A DNA stretch of 64,000 bases from Sinorhizobium sp. 6-70. GTDB taxonomy: Bacteria; Pseudomonadota; Alphaproteobacteria; Rhizobiales; Rhizobiaceae. The notes beneath the pieces are model-generated. The model was given only the letters and a program-made list of their open reading frames with translations. It was not told the DNA's origin and did no database searches. Within the stretch, counting starts at the first letter, position 1. Each line of letters begins with the position of its first letter. This document shows, piece by piece, positions 8,738-17,776 of this stretch. The stretch is from positions 62,001 through 126,000 of the forward strand of contig NZ_JASKLS010000002.1 of NCBI RefSeq assembly GCF_030124375.1. Reading direction: 5' to 3'. The translations under genes were made by a program, and so were the position numbers.

Positions 8738-9270
8738 CAGCTACGCTCCGCCATCTGTTCGAGAGTGAGGTTTTCGCCAGCGAAAGCCTCGATTTCTTCC
8801 TGGGTCACGCGACCGGTAAGGAGACGAACAAGACGTTCAAGCGCGATGATCACGCAGCCAGCGCCGGTAAAAAAGCCGATGCCGTAGACGAAGCCCATCG
8901 ACAGGCCGGTCACAGGAGCCTTCATGCTCCAGTTGATCGGAAGCTGCTTCCAGGTGCCCCAGAAGAAGATCGCCGAACAGCCGATGATCACCAGGTTGCT
9001 CAGGATCATGCAGACGATGCGCCCCTTGCGACCGAGAAGCGCGACCAGCGTTTCGACGCCCAGGTGCCCGTGTTCGCGGAAGGTCACGACGGCACCGATG
9101 AAGGTTACCCAGACGAAGAAATAACGCGCCAGTTCGTCCGACACGGTCAGGCCGGAATTCATGGCGTAACGCATGACAACGTTAACGAAAACCATGATCG
9201 CCATTCCTGACATAAGGACGATCAGCAGGATTTCGAGAACCCTGTAGAATAGATCAGTTGCCTTTTGCAC
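8737..9270 (-). CDS. TRAP transporter small permease, DctQ
   Basis: A 177-aa four-span membrane subunit. The segment VFVNVVMRYAMNSGL and the following ELARYFFVWVTFIGAV are the family signature. GTG at 9270 is chosen because GAGAGGAA lies just upstream and because it starts the conserved region; the longer frame adds sequence that runs into the FAH gene. It overlaps DctM by one base and lies 20 bp after the FAH-family enzyme, in the same operon. Confidence 0.92.
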   Translation of the reverse strand: MQKATDLFYRVLEILLIVLMSGMAIMVFVNVVMRYAMNSGLTVSDELARYFFVWVTFIGAVVTFREHGHLGVETLVALLGRKGRIVCMILSNLVIIGCSAIFFWGTWKQLPINWSMKAPVTGLSMGFVYGIGFFTGAGCVIIALERLVRLLTGRVTQEEIEAFAGENLTLEQMAERS

Positions 9271-9290
9271 TCGTTCCTCTCCCGGTTGCT

Positions 9291-10457
9291 TTACAAGAGG
9301 CCGCGCTTGGCAAGATTTCGCATGAGGGCGCCGACCCCAAAGGTCCATTCCGGGCAGGCATCACAGCGATCAACCCAGTTCACCAGACGCCCGAGCTTCG
9401 ACGTCGATATTTCCACCCGATCGCCCACTTCGTGCGTGAAGCCCTGTCCGGCGCCACGGCGATCCTTCACCGGCGCGAACATCGTGCCGAGGAAGAGCAC
9501 CGCTCCGTCCGGATACTGGTGATTGCGGTTGCGCAGTTGTGACACCAGGTTTTCCGGGCTGCGGCTGATCGCTTCCATCGGGCTTTCGCCAGCCATCTCG
9601 AAACCGTCCTCGCCCTTGACCAGCAGCGAGACGCGAACCTTGCGCAGGTCGTCGATGGTGAAGTTGTCATCGAACAGGCGAATGAACGGGCCGATCGAGC
9701 AGGACGCATTGTTGTCCTTCGCCTTGCCGAGCAGCAGGGCAGAACGGCCTTCAACATCACGAAGGTTCACGTCGTTGCCGAGCGTGGCGCCGAGGATCGT
9801 ACCGTCAGAACGAACGGCGAGCACGACTTCGGGCTCGGGATTGTTCCACTGCGAGATCGGATGAATGCCGACCGTGTCGCCACAGCCGACGGACGACATG
9901 GGCTGCGACTTGGTGAAGATTTCGGCATCGGGGCCGATTCCGACTTCGAGGTACTGCGACCAGAGGTTCATGTCCTGCAGCAGCGCCTTGACCTTCGCCG
10001 CCTGCTCCGAACCGGCAACGAGACCGCGCAAGCTATCGCCGAGCACCGGCGCCAGCCGTTCGCGGATTTCTTGTGCCCGGGAGGAATCGCCCTTGGCCTG
10101 CTCCTCGATCACGCGCTCGAGCATGCTGTCGGCGAAGGTGACGCCCGCCGCCTTGATCGACTGAAGGTCGATCGGCGCCAGAAGCTCGCCCGCCTTGCCG
10201 GAGAGGAAATCATCGAGAGAGCCGAGATCGGCAAGACCGGTCGCGGATTTCAGCCTGCCGACCAGCCCATCCTGCTCGAACAGGAAAGAAACGGTGGCAG
10301 CGATGGTTGTCAGGTCAAGCAAGCGTCCGTCGCGCAGCAGTACCGGGCAAGGGCCATCGATAGCCTTCGACCACACACGCCCGACCAGAACGGCCTGCGC
10401 TGCGTCTTCCGGCAAAATTGCGGCCGCGGATAGTGAATGCTTGGAAACCAAGTCCAT
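9291..10457 (-). CDS. Fumarylacetoacetate hydrolase family protein (probable 2-keto-3-deoxy sugar acid dehydratase or hydrolase)
   Basis: A 388-aa FAH-superfamily enzyme. The C-terminal catalytic domain has the metal-binding NNPEPEVVLAV (E-x-E) and the long motif around LGNDVNLRDVEGRSALLLG and AKDNNASCSIGPFI, found in relatives of 2-keto-3-deoxy-D-arabinonate dehydratase. The first 150 residues are a longer N-terminal domain than in small FAH hydrolases. It is the first gene of the TRAP operon, with a 216-bp upstream region containing a candidate GntR site. It probably acts on the 2-keto-3-deoxy acid made by one of the neighbouring dehydratases; whether it dehydrates or cleaves is not decidable here. 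Confidence 0.85.
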   Translation of the reverse strand: MDLVSKHSLSAAAILPEDAAQAVLVGRVWSKAIDGPCPVLLRDGRLLDLTTIAATVSFLFEQDGLVGRLKSATGLADLGSLDDFLSGKAGELLAPIDLQSIKAAGVTFADSMLERVIEEQAKGDSSRAQEIRERLAPVLGDSLRGLVAGSEQAAKVKALLQDMNLWSQYLEVGIGPDAEIFTKSQPMSSVGCGDTVGIHPISQWNNPEPEVVLAVRSDGTILGATLGNDVNLRDVEGRSALLLGKAKDNNASCSIGPFIRLFDDNFTIDDLRKVRVSLLVKGEDGFEMAGESPMEAISRSPENLVSQLRNRNHQYPDGAVLFLGTMFAPVKDRRGAGQGFTHEVGDRVEISTSKLGRLVNWVDRCDACPEWTFGVGALMRNLAKRGLL

Positions 10458-10507
10458 CCTCCCTTTTCGAATGTCTCCCAGGCAGCGACCTCCCGCTACC
10501 TTGCCTT

Positions 10508-10528
10508 ATTGTCTGGATGTCTGACAAC
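10508..10528. promoter_or_regulatory. Candidate GntR/FCD operator ahead of the FAH-TRAP operon
   Basis: Contains TGTCTGACA, a nine-base palindrome, next to a half site TTGTCTGG. It lies 50-70 bp upstream of the FAH start. The core matches the site at 12945-12963 (GTTGTCWGAYA when read on the other strand) and fits the TTGTC..GACAA style of LldR/GlcC-type FCD regulators. Confidence 0.5.
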
Positions 10529-10673
10529 GTTGCTCAATCGTTTTAATCGGACTCCGTCGCACTGTCCAGCGTCCAAATGACGGCTTGTTCAGAAAGCCAC
10601 CACGATTGAGGTTCTCACCACCATTTCCTAGGATTCTCGACCATTCGGGGCTCGATATTAATAAAATGCGTCC

Positions 10674-11381
10674 TTAATAGGCCTCAAGCGTCAGGTCGAG
10701 CCGCTTCGCCGCCCCCAACAGGTGCGTCTTCATCGCCTCCCTCGCCCGTTTCGGATCCCGGCTGGCAATGGCGTCCCGCAAGGCGACATGCTCCTCGATC
10801 GTCACTTCGACGATCTCCTCGAGAACGGCGGCCGCGCGCGCCGCATTGATCGCCAAGCTGATGCGCTCCGCGATGAATCCGATGAAGACCGAGAAGTATT
10901 CGTTTCCGGTGGCGGCGGCGACTGCGCGGTGAAACGCAAGGTCGGCGACGATGCCTTCCGCTGTCCACTTTTCCGCGCCACTCATGCCGGCGAGCGTCTC
11001 GTCGATACGCTGAAGATCATCGGCCGTATGGTGCAGCGCGGCCAAGCCCGCAGCCTCGATCTCCAGCGGCACACGCAACTGAAAGAGATCGCGGAAACTT
11101 TGGTGGTCGGCCAGATCATCCTGCTCGATGCGAATCGGCCGTGCGTGGGGCTCGGTGACGAAGGCGCCGACACCCTGGCGCGTCTCGACCAGTCCTTCGT
11201 TGCGCAGCTGCGCAATCGCCTCACGCACCACGGAGCGGCTCACGCCCAGCGCCTTGGCCAGAAAGTGTTCGGTCGGCAGCTTTTCGCCGGGGCGCATCCG
11301 GCCTTCGGTGATGTCGCGCGCGATCTGAGCGGCAATACGCGCCGGCAGATGTTCACTTCGCCTGATGTGTCCGAATTCCAT
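10674..11381 (-). CDS. GntR-family (FadR/FCD) transcriptional regulator
   Basis: A 235-aa regulator. The winged helix shows MRPGEKLPTEHFLAKALGVS and RSVVREAIAQLRNEGLVE. The FCD domain has metal-ligand candidates in VADLAFHRAVAAATGN and EEHVALRDAI, plus the terminal MKTHL histidine. It lies 43 bp after the FAD-linked dehydrogenase gene and ahead of the FAH-TRAP operon, all leftward. Paired palindromic sites at 10508-10528 and 12945-12963 flank this block, so this is the likely local repressor of both catabolic transcripts, released by a hydroxy acid (inference). Confidence 0.9.
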   Translation of the reverse strand: MEFGHIRRSEHLPARIAAQIARDITEGRMRPGEKLPTEHFLAKALGVSRSVVREAIAQLRNEGLVETRQGVGAFVTEPHARPIRIEQDDLADHQSFRDLFQLRVPLEIEAAGLAALHHTADDLQRIDETLAGMSGAEKWTAEGIVADLAFHRAVAAATGNEYFSVFIGFIAERISLAINAARAAAVLEEIVEVTIEEHVALRDAIASRDPKRAREAMKTHLLGAAKRLDLTLEAY

Positions 11382-11424
11382 CGTCTTTACGCCCGCCTCC
11401 TCCGCGTCACGTGGGGGTTGTCTC

Positions 11425-12852
11425 TCAATCCCTCGCGAAACTCAATTGGCAACCGGGATTCATCCGAAGATCCGGATCGATCGCCGTCTTCGCCGCGGTC
11501 AGCAGCTTGCGCCGAACTTCGGACAGACGCGTATCGAAGTCGGACTTCTTCAAGCGACCGATGCCGTGCTCGGCGCTGATCGAGCCGTGATAACCGTCGA
11601 GCACTTCGTTGATGATCTTCTTCGCCTTGTAGATCCGCGCATCGGTCTCACTGCGCGGCAAGTCACTCGGCGGCAGCACGTTCAGGTGCACGTTGCCGTC
11701 GCCGACATGGCCGTAGGAGACGCAGACGCATTCCGGAAGCGCGTCGTAGACGGCCTTCTCAGCATCGCGGACGAAATTGGCAACCCGCGAAAGCGGAACA
11801 GAAACATCGGTGCGCAAGTGCGGACCGCGCTTCGCCTGCCCCTCGTTCATGCCCTCGCGGAAAAGCCAGAGATTGCGCGCCTGCGCCTTGGACGTGGCGA
11901 CGACCCCGTCGATCACGAGACCGTCGCCCATGACACCTTCGAGGAAACGTTCCATCAGGTCCGCCACGTCGACCAGCCCCGAGCCCGAGATTTCGAGCAG
12001 CGCATAGGCCGCGTGGTCGCCCGACATCGGCATGGCGAGGTCCGGCATCGCCTCGCGCGCCAGTGTGAAGGCGAGCGGCGGCATGAACTCGAAGGCCGAC
12101 AAAAGATCGCAGCAGTCGCGACGGGCGCGGCGGTAGAGCGCGATCACATCATCGAGCGCATTCAATCCCAGGAGGGCGGTGGCCACCTGATCCGGCATCG
12201 GCGCAAGCTTCACAGCGACTGCCGTGATGATCCCGAGCGTGCCTTCGGCGCCGATGAACAACTGCTTCAGATCAATGCCCCGATTGTCCTTGCGCAGTGT
12301 CGACAACCCGTCGAAAACCGAACCGTCGGGCAAAACGACTTCCAGCCCCAGCACCAGTTCGCGCGTCATGCCGTAGCGCAGGACATTGATGCCGCCGGCA
12401 TTGGTGGAGACATTGCCGCCGATTCGGCAGGACCCTTGCGCACCGAGCGCGAGCGGGAAGAACATTCCAGCTTGCTCGACCTTGTCCTTGAATTCGGACA
12501 GAACGGCGCCCGCCTCGACGACGGCCGAGAAATCGTCGACGTCAAGCCGGCGGATGGCATTCATCCGCTCGAGGCTGAGCACGACCTGACTTTCCGGCGC
12601 ATCCGGCGTAGCACCCAGCACGAGGCCAGTGTTGCCGCCCTGGGGCACGATTGCGACGCCGAGTTCGGCGCAGACGCGCACCGCCTTCGATACGTCATCG
12701 GTGGAGCGCGGACGAAGGACCGCGATCGCTCCTGTGGTCACATCGCCGTGCCAGTCGCGGCAATAGCGCGCTACCTCTTCCCCGAGGAGAACCAGGTCCG
12801 CCCCGAGGGCGTCCACGAATTTCTGCTGATATGACTGGATGCTCACGCTCAC
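11425..12852 (-). CDS. FAD-linked D-2-hydroxyacid dehydrogenase (D-lactate/D-2-hydroxyglutarate dehydrogenase type)
   Basis: A 475-aa flavoprotein of the GlcD/DLD family. The PCMH-type FAD domain carries VPQGGNTGLVLGATPD and GTLGIITAVAVKL; the C-terminal cap has CVSYGHVGDGNVHLNVLPP (FAD/metal histidines) and the family ending SAEHGIGRLKK. GTG 12852 is chosen for the GGGAGGG just upstream; the longer frame is non-conserved. It oxidises a 2-hydroxy acid to the 2-oxo acid, passing electrons to quinone or ETF. In context it may oxidise an aldonate or a glycerate-like product. Confidence 0.88.
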   Translation of the reverse strand: MSVSIQSYQQKFVDALGADLVLLGEEVARYCRDWHGDVTTGAIAVLRPRSTDDVSKAVRVCAELGVAIVPQGGNTGLVLGATPDAPESQVVLSLERMNAIRRLDVDDFSAVVEAGAVLSEFKDKVEQAGMFFPLALGAQGSCRIGGNVSTNAGGINVLRYGMTRELVLGLEVVLPDGSVFDGLSTLRKDNRGIDLKQLFIGAEGTLGIITAVAVKLAPMPDQVATALLGLNALDDVIALYRRARRDCCDLLSAFEFMPPLAFTLAREAMPDLAMPMSGDHAAYALLEISGSGLVDVADLMERFLEGVMGDGLVIDGVVATSKAQARNLWLFREGMNEGQAKRGPHLRTDVSVPLSRVANFVRDAEKAVYDALPECVCVSYGHVGDGNVHLNVLPPSDLPRSETDARIYKAKKIINEVLDGYHGSISAEHGIGRLKKSDFDTRLSEVRRKLLTAAKTAIDPDLRMNPGCQLSFARD

Positions 12853-12944
12853 GTGTCCCTCCCGGCCGCGGCGCTCCAGGGCCCAGCCGAAACTGTGACG
12901 ACCTGTGCGGGATGCCAACTATTCTGTTTTCAAACGCACCATAT

Positions 12945-12963
12945 AAGGTTATCAGACAACCTT
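12945..12963. promoter_or_regulatory. Palindromic operator in the divergent FAD-dehydrogenase/DenD promoter
   Basis: A 19-bp interrupted palindrome with arms AAGGTT and AACCTT around ATCAGAC. It lies midway between the divergent starts at 12852 and 13039. The inner GTTGTCTGAT (minus strand) matches the core of the site at 10508-10528, as expected for one GntR/FCD regulator acting on both promoters. Confidence 0.6.
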
Positions 12964-13038
12964 ACAATGTCTTTTTTCGGCCGAATGGTTCGCATCTTCG
13001 TCGGAAGGTGGGAACAAAAGCATGGAGGAGGTAATCAC

Positions 13039-14022
13039 GTGCATATTCTGATCATCGGCGCCGCCGGCATGGTGGGTCGCAAGCTCGCGGCACGTCTTGC
13101 GACGGACGGAAACCTCGACGGCCGCGCCATCGACGTGATGACGCTGGTCGACGTCGTCACCCCGGAAGCTCCGGCTGCTTTCACCGGCAAGGCCGTCCTT
13201 GAAACCGTCGACCTTTCGTCTGCCGGCGAAGCCGATCGCCTCGTCGCCGGACGGCCGGACGTGATCTTCCACCTCGCCGCCATCGTGTCGGGTGAAGCCG
13301 AACTCGACTTCGACAAGGGCTACCGAATCAACCTCGACGGCACCCGTTACCTGTTCGACGCGATCCGCATCGCCCACGGCCAGGACGGCTACAAGCCGCG
13401 CGTCGTCTTCACCTCGTCGATCGCCGTCTTCGGCGCTCCCCTGCCCTATCCGATCCCGGACGAGTTCCACACCACGCCGCTGACCAGCTACGGCACCCAG
13501 AAGGCCATCTGCGAACTCCTGCTGTCGGACTATTCGCGTCGCGGCTTCTTCGACGGCATCGGCATCCGCCTTCCGACCATCTGCATCCGTCCGGGTAAGC
13601 CGAACAAGGCTGCCTCCGGCTTCTTCTCCAACATCCTGCGCGAGCCGCTGGTCGGCCAGGAAGCCGTACTTCCGGTCTCTGAGGACGTCCGCCACTGGCA
13701 CGCCTCGCCGCGCTCGGCCGTCGGCTTCCTGATCCACGGCGCGACCATCGGCGTCGAAAAGGTCGGCCCGCGCCGTAACCTATCGATGCCGGGCCTCAGC
13801 GCCACCGTCGGCGAACAGATCGAGGCTCTGCGCCGCGTCGCCGGCGAGAAGGCGGTGTCGCTCATCCGTCGCGAGCCCGACGAGATGATCATGCGTATGT
13901 GCGCCGGCTGGGCACCCGGTTTCGAAGCCAAGCGCGCTATCGAACTCGGCTTCACCGCTGAAAAATCCTTCGACGAGATCATCAAGGTCCACATCGAGGA
14001 CGAACTGGGAGGCAAGTTCTGA
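13039..14022 (+). CDS. denD: NAD-dependent epimerase/dehydrogenase, DenD-like (D-erythronate dehydrogenase family)
   Basis: A 327-aa extended SDR. The Rossmann motif IIGAAGMVGRKLA opens the protein; the catalytic set is Ser in FTSSIAVFG and Tyr/Lys in TSYGTQKAICE. The later RLPTICIRPGKPNKAASGFF block is characteristic of the DenD group. GTG 13039 follows a clear GGAGGAG; the upstream extension is not conserved. DenD oxidises D-erythronate at C2, but the kinase, isomerase and decarboxylase partners of that pathway (OtnK/OtnC/OtnI) are absent nearby, so the true substrate may be another aldonate. First gene of a three-gene translationally coupled operon. Confidence 0.82.
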   Translation: MHILIIGAAGMVGRKLAARLATDGNLDGRAIDVMTLVDVVTPEAPAAFTGKAVLETVDLSSAGEADRLVAGRPDVIFHLAAIVSGEAELDFDKGYRINLDGTRYLFDAIRIAHGQDGYKPRVVFTSSIAVFGAPLPYPIPDEFHTTPLTSYGTQKAICELLLSDYSRRGFFDGIGIRLPTICIRPGKPNKAASGFFSNILREPLVGQEAVLPVSEDVRHWHASPRSAVGFLIHGATIGVEKVGPRRNLSMPGLSATVGEQIEALRRVAGEKAVSLIRREPDEMIMRMCAGWAPGFEAKRAIELGFTAEKSFDEIIKVHIEDELGGKF

Positions 14023-14933
14023 TGAACGCGGACAGACGGACTGCGTCCCGCCGCATTGCCTTTCTCGGCACCGGGCTCATGGGCGCGCCGATGGCACGCC
14101 GCCTGCTGAAGGCAGGTTTTTCCGTCACCGTCTGGAACCGTGACGCCTCCAAGGCCGAAGCCCTGGCGGCCGACGGCGCAAACCTCGCCGCCACGGCCGC
14201 CGACGCTGCGCGTGATGCCGATATCGTCTTCACCATGCTGAGCGACGGAAACGCGGTCGGCCAAGTTCTGTTCGAAGCCGGCGTCGCCGAAGTCCTGCAG
14301 GTCGGCGCAATCGTTGTCGATTCCTCGTCGATTACCCCGCCGATCGCCCGCGATCACGCCGCCCGCCTCGCTGAGCTCGACGTCGCCCACGTCGATGCCC
14401 CGGTTTCCGGCGGCGTCGTCGGCGCCGAAGCCGGGACACTCGCCATCATGGCCGGCGGCAAGGCCGAGGTTATCGCAGACCTTGCGGACGTCTTTGCCGC
14501 GCTTGGGCGCGTCACCCATGTCGGCCCCGCCGGCGCCGGTCAGATCTGCAAGCTCGCCAACCAGCAGATCGTTGCCATCACGATCGGCGCGGTCGCCGAG
14601 GCGATGATCCTCGTGGAAGCCGGCGGGGCGGATCGCGGCAGGTTCCGCGACGCCATTCGCGGCGGCTTCGCCGAGAGCCGGATTCTTGACCTGCACGGCG
14701 CCCGCATGGCGAACCGCACCTTCGCCCCCGGCGGTCCCTCCCGGCTGCAGCTGAAGGATCTGGATGCGGTTGCCGCCATGGCCGATCTCCTGGATCTGGA
14801 ATTGCCGTTGACGGCCATGGTACGCAGCGAATTCCGTGACTTCGTCGCCGATGGCGGCGGCGAAAAGGATCATAGCGCGCTTCTATTGCATCTGGAGAAG
14901 GCCAACGGGAGCGAACGGAAGGAAGATCAATGA
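14022..14933 (+). CDS. Beta-hydroxyacid dehydrogenase (HIBADH/GarR/LtnD family)
   Basis: A 303-aa NAD(P)-dependent dehydrogenase. Cofactor motif [19 protein letters not shown], substrate motif [19 protein letters not shown] and the catalytic lysine in [11 protein letters not shown] are present, in the order usual for 3-hydroxyisobutyrate, tartronate-semialdehyde and L-threonate dehydrogenases. The ATG overlaps the DenD stop (TGATG) and its own stop overlaps the next start (ATGA). Context favours oxidation or reduction of a short hydroxy acid produced in the pathway. Confidence 0.88.
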   Translation: MNADRRTASRRIAFLGTGLMGAPMARRLLKAGFSVTVWNRDASKAEALAADGANLAATAADAARDADIVFTMLSDGNAVGQVLFEAGVAEVLQVGAIVVDSSSITPPIARDHAARLAELDVAHVDAPVSGGVVGAEAGTLAIMAGGKAEVIADLADVFAALGRVTHVGPAGAGQICKLANQQIVAITIGAVAEAMILVEAGGADRGRFRDAIRGGFAESRILDLHGARMANRTFAPGGPSRLQLKDLDAVAAMADLLDLELPLTAMVRSEFRDFVADGGGEKDHSALLLHLEKANGSERKEDQ

Positions 14934-16714
14934 CCGACGACAAGAAAGCCACCCGACGGCTGCGCTCGCAGGACTGGTTCGATAACCCCGAGCACCTGGA
15001 CCTGACCGCGCTCTATCTGGAGCGCTTCATGAACTACGGCACCACACCGGAAGAATTGCGGTCCGGCAAGCCGATCATCGGCATCGCCCAGTCGGGCAGC
15101 GACCTCAACCCCTGCAACCGCCACCATCTGGAGCTGGCGAAGCGCCTGCGCGACGGCATTCGCGATGCGGGCGGCATTCCGATCGAGTTCCCGACCCATC
15201 CGCTGTTCGAGAACTGCAAGAGGCCGACGGCGGCGCTCGACCGCAACCTCGCCTATCTCGGACTGGTCGAGATCCTCTACGGCTATCCGCTCGACGGCGT
15301 GATTCTGACCACCGGCTGCGACAAGACCACTCCGTCGGCACTGATGGCCGCCTCGACGGTCGACATTCCGGCGATCGTCTTCTCCGGCGGGCCGATGCTC
15401 GACGGCTGGAACGACGGCGATCTCGTCGGCTCCGGCACCGTGATCTGGCGTTCGCGCCGCAAGTATGCCGCCGGCGAAATAACCCGCGAGCAGTTCCTCG
15501 AAGCAGCCTTGGATTCCGCTCCCTCGGTTGGCCATTGCAACACCATGGGCACGGCATCCACGATGAATGCCATGGCAGAAGCGCTCGGCATGTCGCTGAC
15601 CGGCTGTGCGGCGATCCCGGCAGCTTACCGCGAACGCGGCCAAATGGCCTATCGCACCGGCCGCCGCGCCGTCGAGCTCGTAATGGAGGACGTCAAGCCG
15701 TCCGACATTCTGACGCGCGAGGCATTCCTGAACGCGATCAAGGTCAACTCCGCCATCGGTGGCTCGACCAATGCCCAGCCGCACCTGATGGCAATGGCCA
15801 AGCACGCGGGAGTGACGCTCAAGCCGGACGATTGGCAGGTACATGGCTACGACATACCGTTGCTCGCCAATGTCCAGCCGGCGGGTGCCTATCTCGGTGA
15901 ACGTTTCCATCGTGCCGGCGGTGTGCCCGCCATCATGTGGGAACTGCTCAAGGCCGGCAAGATCGACGGCGGCTGTCCGACGGTGACCGGCAAGACAATG
16001 GCAGAAAACCTCGAAGGCCGCGAATCGGAAGATCGCGAAGTAATCAGGCCTTTTGCCGAGCCGCTGCGCGAACGCGCGGGCTTCCTCGTCCTCAAGGGTA
16101 ATCTCTTCGACTTCGCCATCATGAAGATGAGCGTCGTTTCCGACAGCTTCCGCCAGCGCTACCTGCAGGAGCCGGGACGCGAGGGCGTGTTCGAGGGGCG
16201 CGCCATCGTTTTCGACGGGTCAGAGGACTACCACAAGCGGATCAACGACCCTTCGCTCGACATCGACGAGAACTGCATCCTGGTGATCCGCGGCGCCGGT
16301 CCCAAGGGTTGGCCGGGCTCGGCCGAAGTGGTCAACATGCAGCCACCGGATCACCTGCTGAAGCGCGGCATCATGAGCCTTCCTACGATCGGCGACGGCC
16401 GCCAGTCCGGCACGGCCGACAGCCCGTCGATCCTGAACGCCTCGCCCGAAAGCGCGGCCGGCGGCGGCCTTGCCTGGGTACGTACCGGCGACACCATCCG
16501 CATCGACTTCAACGAAGGCCTCTGCGACATGTTGGTGGACGGTGCCGAGATCGAGCGCCGCAAGGCCGAGGGTATTCCAAAGGTACCGGGTGACGCCACC
16601 CCTTGGCAGATGATCTACCGCCAGACCGTGACAGAGCTCGCCGACGGCGCGACGATCAGGGATGCGGACGCTTTCCGCCAGATCTCCAAGACACCACCGC
16701 GGCACAACCACTGA
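14930..16714 (+). CDS. IlvD/Edd-family sugar-acid dehydratase (Fe-S)
   Basis: A 594-aa dehydratase of the pentonate branch (arabinonate/xylonate dehydratase relatives). The iron-sulfur cysteines are visible in [23 protein letters not shown] and [10 protein letters not shown], and the Mg-binding and substrate region in [13 protein letters not shown]. Members remove water from C2-C3 of aldonates to give 2-keto-3-deoxy acids. It overlaps the previous gene by four bases and ends the operon before a 14-bp stem-loop. Together with the FAH-family enzyme it suggests a non-phosphorylating route: aldonate to 2-keto-3-deoxy acid to a semialdehyde or split products. Confidence 0.9.
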   Translation: MTDDKKATRRLRSQDWFDNPEHLDLTALYLERFMNYGTTPEELRSGKPIIGIAQSGSDLNPCNRHHLELAKRLRDGIRDAGGIPIEFPTHPLFENCKRPTAALDRNLAYLGLVEILYGYPLDGVILTTGCDKTTPSALMAASTVDIPAIVFSGGPMLDGWNDGDLVGSGTVIWRSRRKYAAGEITREQFLEAALDSAPSVGHCNTMGTASTMNAMAEALGMSLTGCAAIPAAYRERGQMAYRTGRRAVELVMEDVKPSDILTREAFLNAIKVNSAIGGSTNAQPHLMAMAKHAGVTLKPDDWQVHGYDIPLLANVQPAGAYLGERFHRAGGVPAIMWELLKAGKIDGGCPTVTGKTMAENLEGRESEDREVIRPFAEPLRERAGFLVLKGNLFDFAIMKMSVVSDSFRQRYLQEPGREGVFEGRAIVFDGSEDYHKRINDPSLDIDENCILVIRGAGPKGWPGSAEVVNMQPPDHLLKRGIMSLPTIGDGRQSGTADSPSILNASPESAAGGGLAWVRTGDTIRIDFNEGLCDMLVDGAEIERRKAEGIPKVPGDATPWQMIYRQTVTELADGATIRDADAFRQISKTPPRHNH

Positions 16715-16721
16715 CGATCTC

Positions 16722-16757
16722 GCGATCGCACGGGGCAAACCGCCCCCGTGCGATCGC
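16722..16757 (+). terminator. Stem-loop terminator after the dehydratase
   Basis: A 14-bp perfect stem (16722-16735 with 16744-16757; arms begin GCGATCGCAC) and an 8-nt loop, 7 bp after the stop. There is no immediate T run; TTTTT occurs at 16775-16779. Probably a transcript end or 3'-stabilising hairpin. Confidence 0.6.
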
Positions 16758-16869
16758 CACTTCCAATCGACGGGCTTTTTGCTGTTTGATGTGCCCGGTG
16801 GCTACCCGATCGGCCAATAGCCCTATCTAGCCAAGCACGAACAGCGCCGGGCGAGGATACGGGTAATTC

Positions 16870-17661
16870 CTAAAAGCGTAGCACCAGCCCGAGGATCGGC
16901 CCCTGCTGGATGACGTCGAAAACGAATCCGTCATCACTGTAATCCACTCCTAATGCACGGTAGCCGGCAACGGCCGATACGCTGTTGCTGAACCGATAGC
17001 CGACCGCTGCGGCGACGTCCCAATCGAGATCGGCGCCACCGGCACCGACGAGCCCCCATCCCGTGAGGTAGATTTCGGGTGTGAGCGAATAAGTACCGCG
17101 AAAGCCGGCCAGACCGTCCACCCAGGTGGCATCGTCTTTTCTGGAGCGCCCATCGAGAATACCGCCGCGGAAGGAAAGCTCGCTCTCAACCGACCACACG
17201 CGCATGCCGCCGACGACGTCCAACCGGGCGGCACCGCTCTCGAAGACAGAGTATCCTGCGCCGAGCAGCCCGGCGAACGTCTCGGATGTGAGCTCCACGT
17301 CCGTGGCAAGGACGCCTCTTGGCGTGCCGGCCTGCCCCGAAATCTTCGTATAGATCGCATCACCGAAGATGCTGTACGGACCGTTGCGGGCTTCGCCTGT
17401 CGCCATCGCACCGAACTCGAGATGGTCGAAGAGGTCGCTGAAACTGGCATCGACATCCACCGCCGGCAGCCCGAACTGCGCGACGTCTCCCGACAATCCA
17501 GCCGCCCAGAAATAGGGAGCAAAGGACAAGCTCCATCCGCTTTCGGTGGTCGTCTGCTGAACCTCCGGCGTCATCGGGGAATAGATGTCCGCGGCCCAGG
17601 CGCTCCCAGCAACGAGGCAAGTTCCAACTGCGGCGAGCGTATGAATGACGCAGATCTTCAT
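16870..17661 (-). CDS. Predicted outer-membrane beta-barrel protein
   Basis: A 263-aa exported protein. The Sec signal peptide (MKICVIHTLAAVGTCLVAGSAWA) is followed by alternating amphipathic strands rich in Tyr, Trp and Gly, ending with VLRF: a terminal phenylalanine as needed by the BAM machinery. GGGAGA upstream favours ATG 17661 over the ATG at 17673. I recognise no specific family or substrate. It stands alone, convergent with the dehydratase operon and downstream of a separate alpha/beta hydrolase gene. Confidence 0.7.
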   Translation of the reverse strand: MKICVIHTLAAVGTCLVAGSAWAADIYSPMTPEVQQTTTESGWSLSFAPYFWAAGLSGDVAQFGLPAVDVDASFSDLFDHLEFGAMATGEARNGPYSIFGDAIYTKISGQAGTPRGVLATDVELTSETFAGLLGAGYSVFESGAARLDVVGGMRVWSVESELSFRGGILDGRSRKDDATWVDGLAGFRGTYSLTPEIYLTGWGLVGAGGADLDWDVAAAVGYRFSNSVSAVAGYRALGVDYSDDGFVFDVIQQGPILGLVLRF

Positions 17662-17776
17662 GATATCTCCCAATAGCGGCCGCTGTTGCGACCGATCTCG
17701 CTTCGCGGCCCCAGTTCAGACTCGGTTGAGGGCCGCAGGTTGGTCAAATGCACGATGGATGCCGTTTCCTGTCGGG

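Noticed and set aside
11365..12834. 489-codon open frame on the plus strand
   Set aside because: Antisense to the FAD-linked dehydrogenase, which has clear cofactor motifs; the plus frame has none.
13530..14873. 447-codon minus-strand frame
   Set aside because: Antisense to the DenD-like and HIBADH genes; no motif and no ribosome site.
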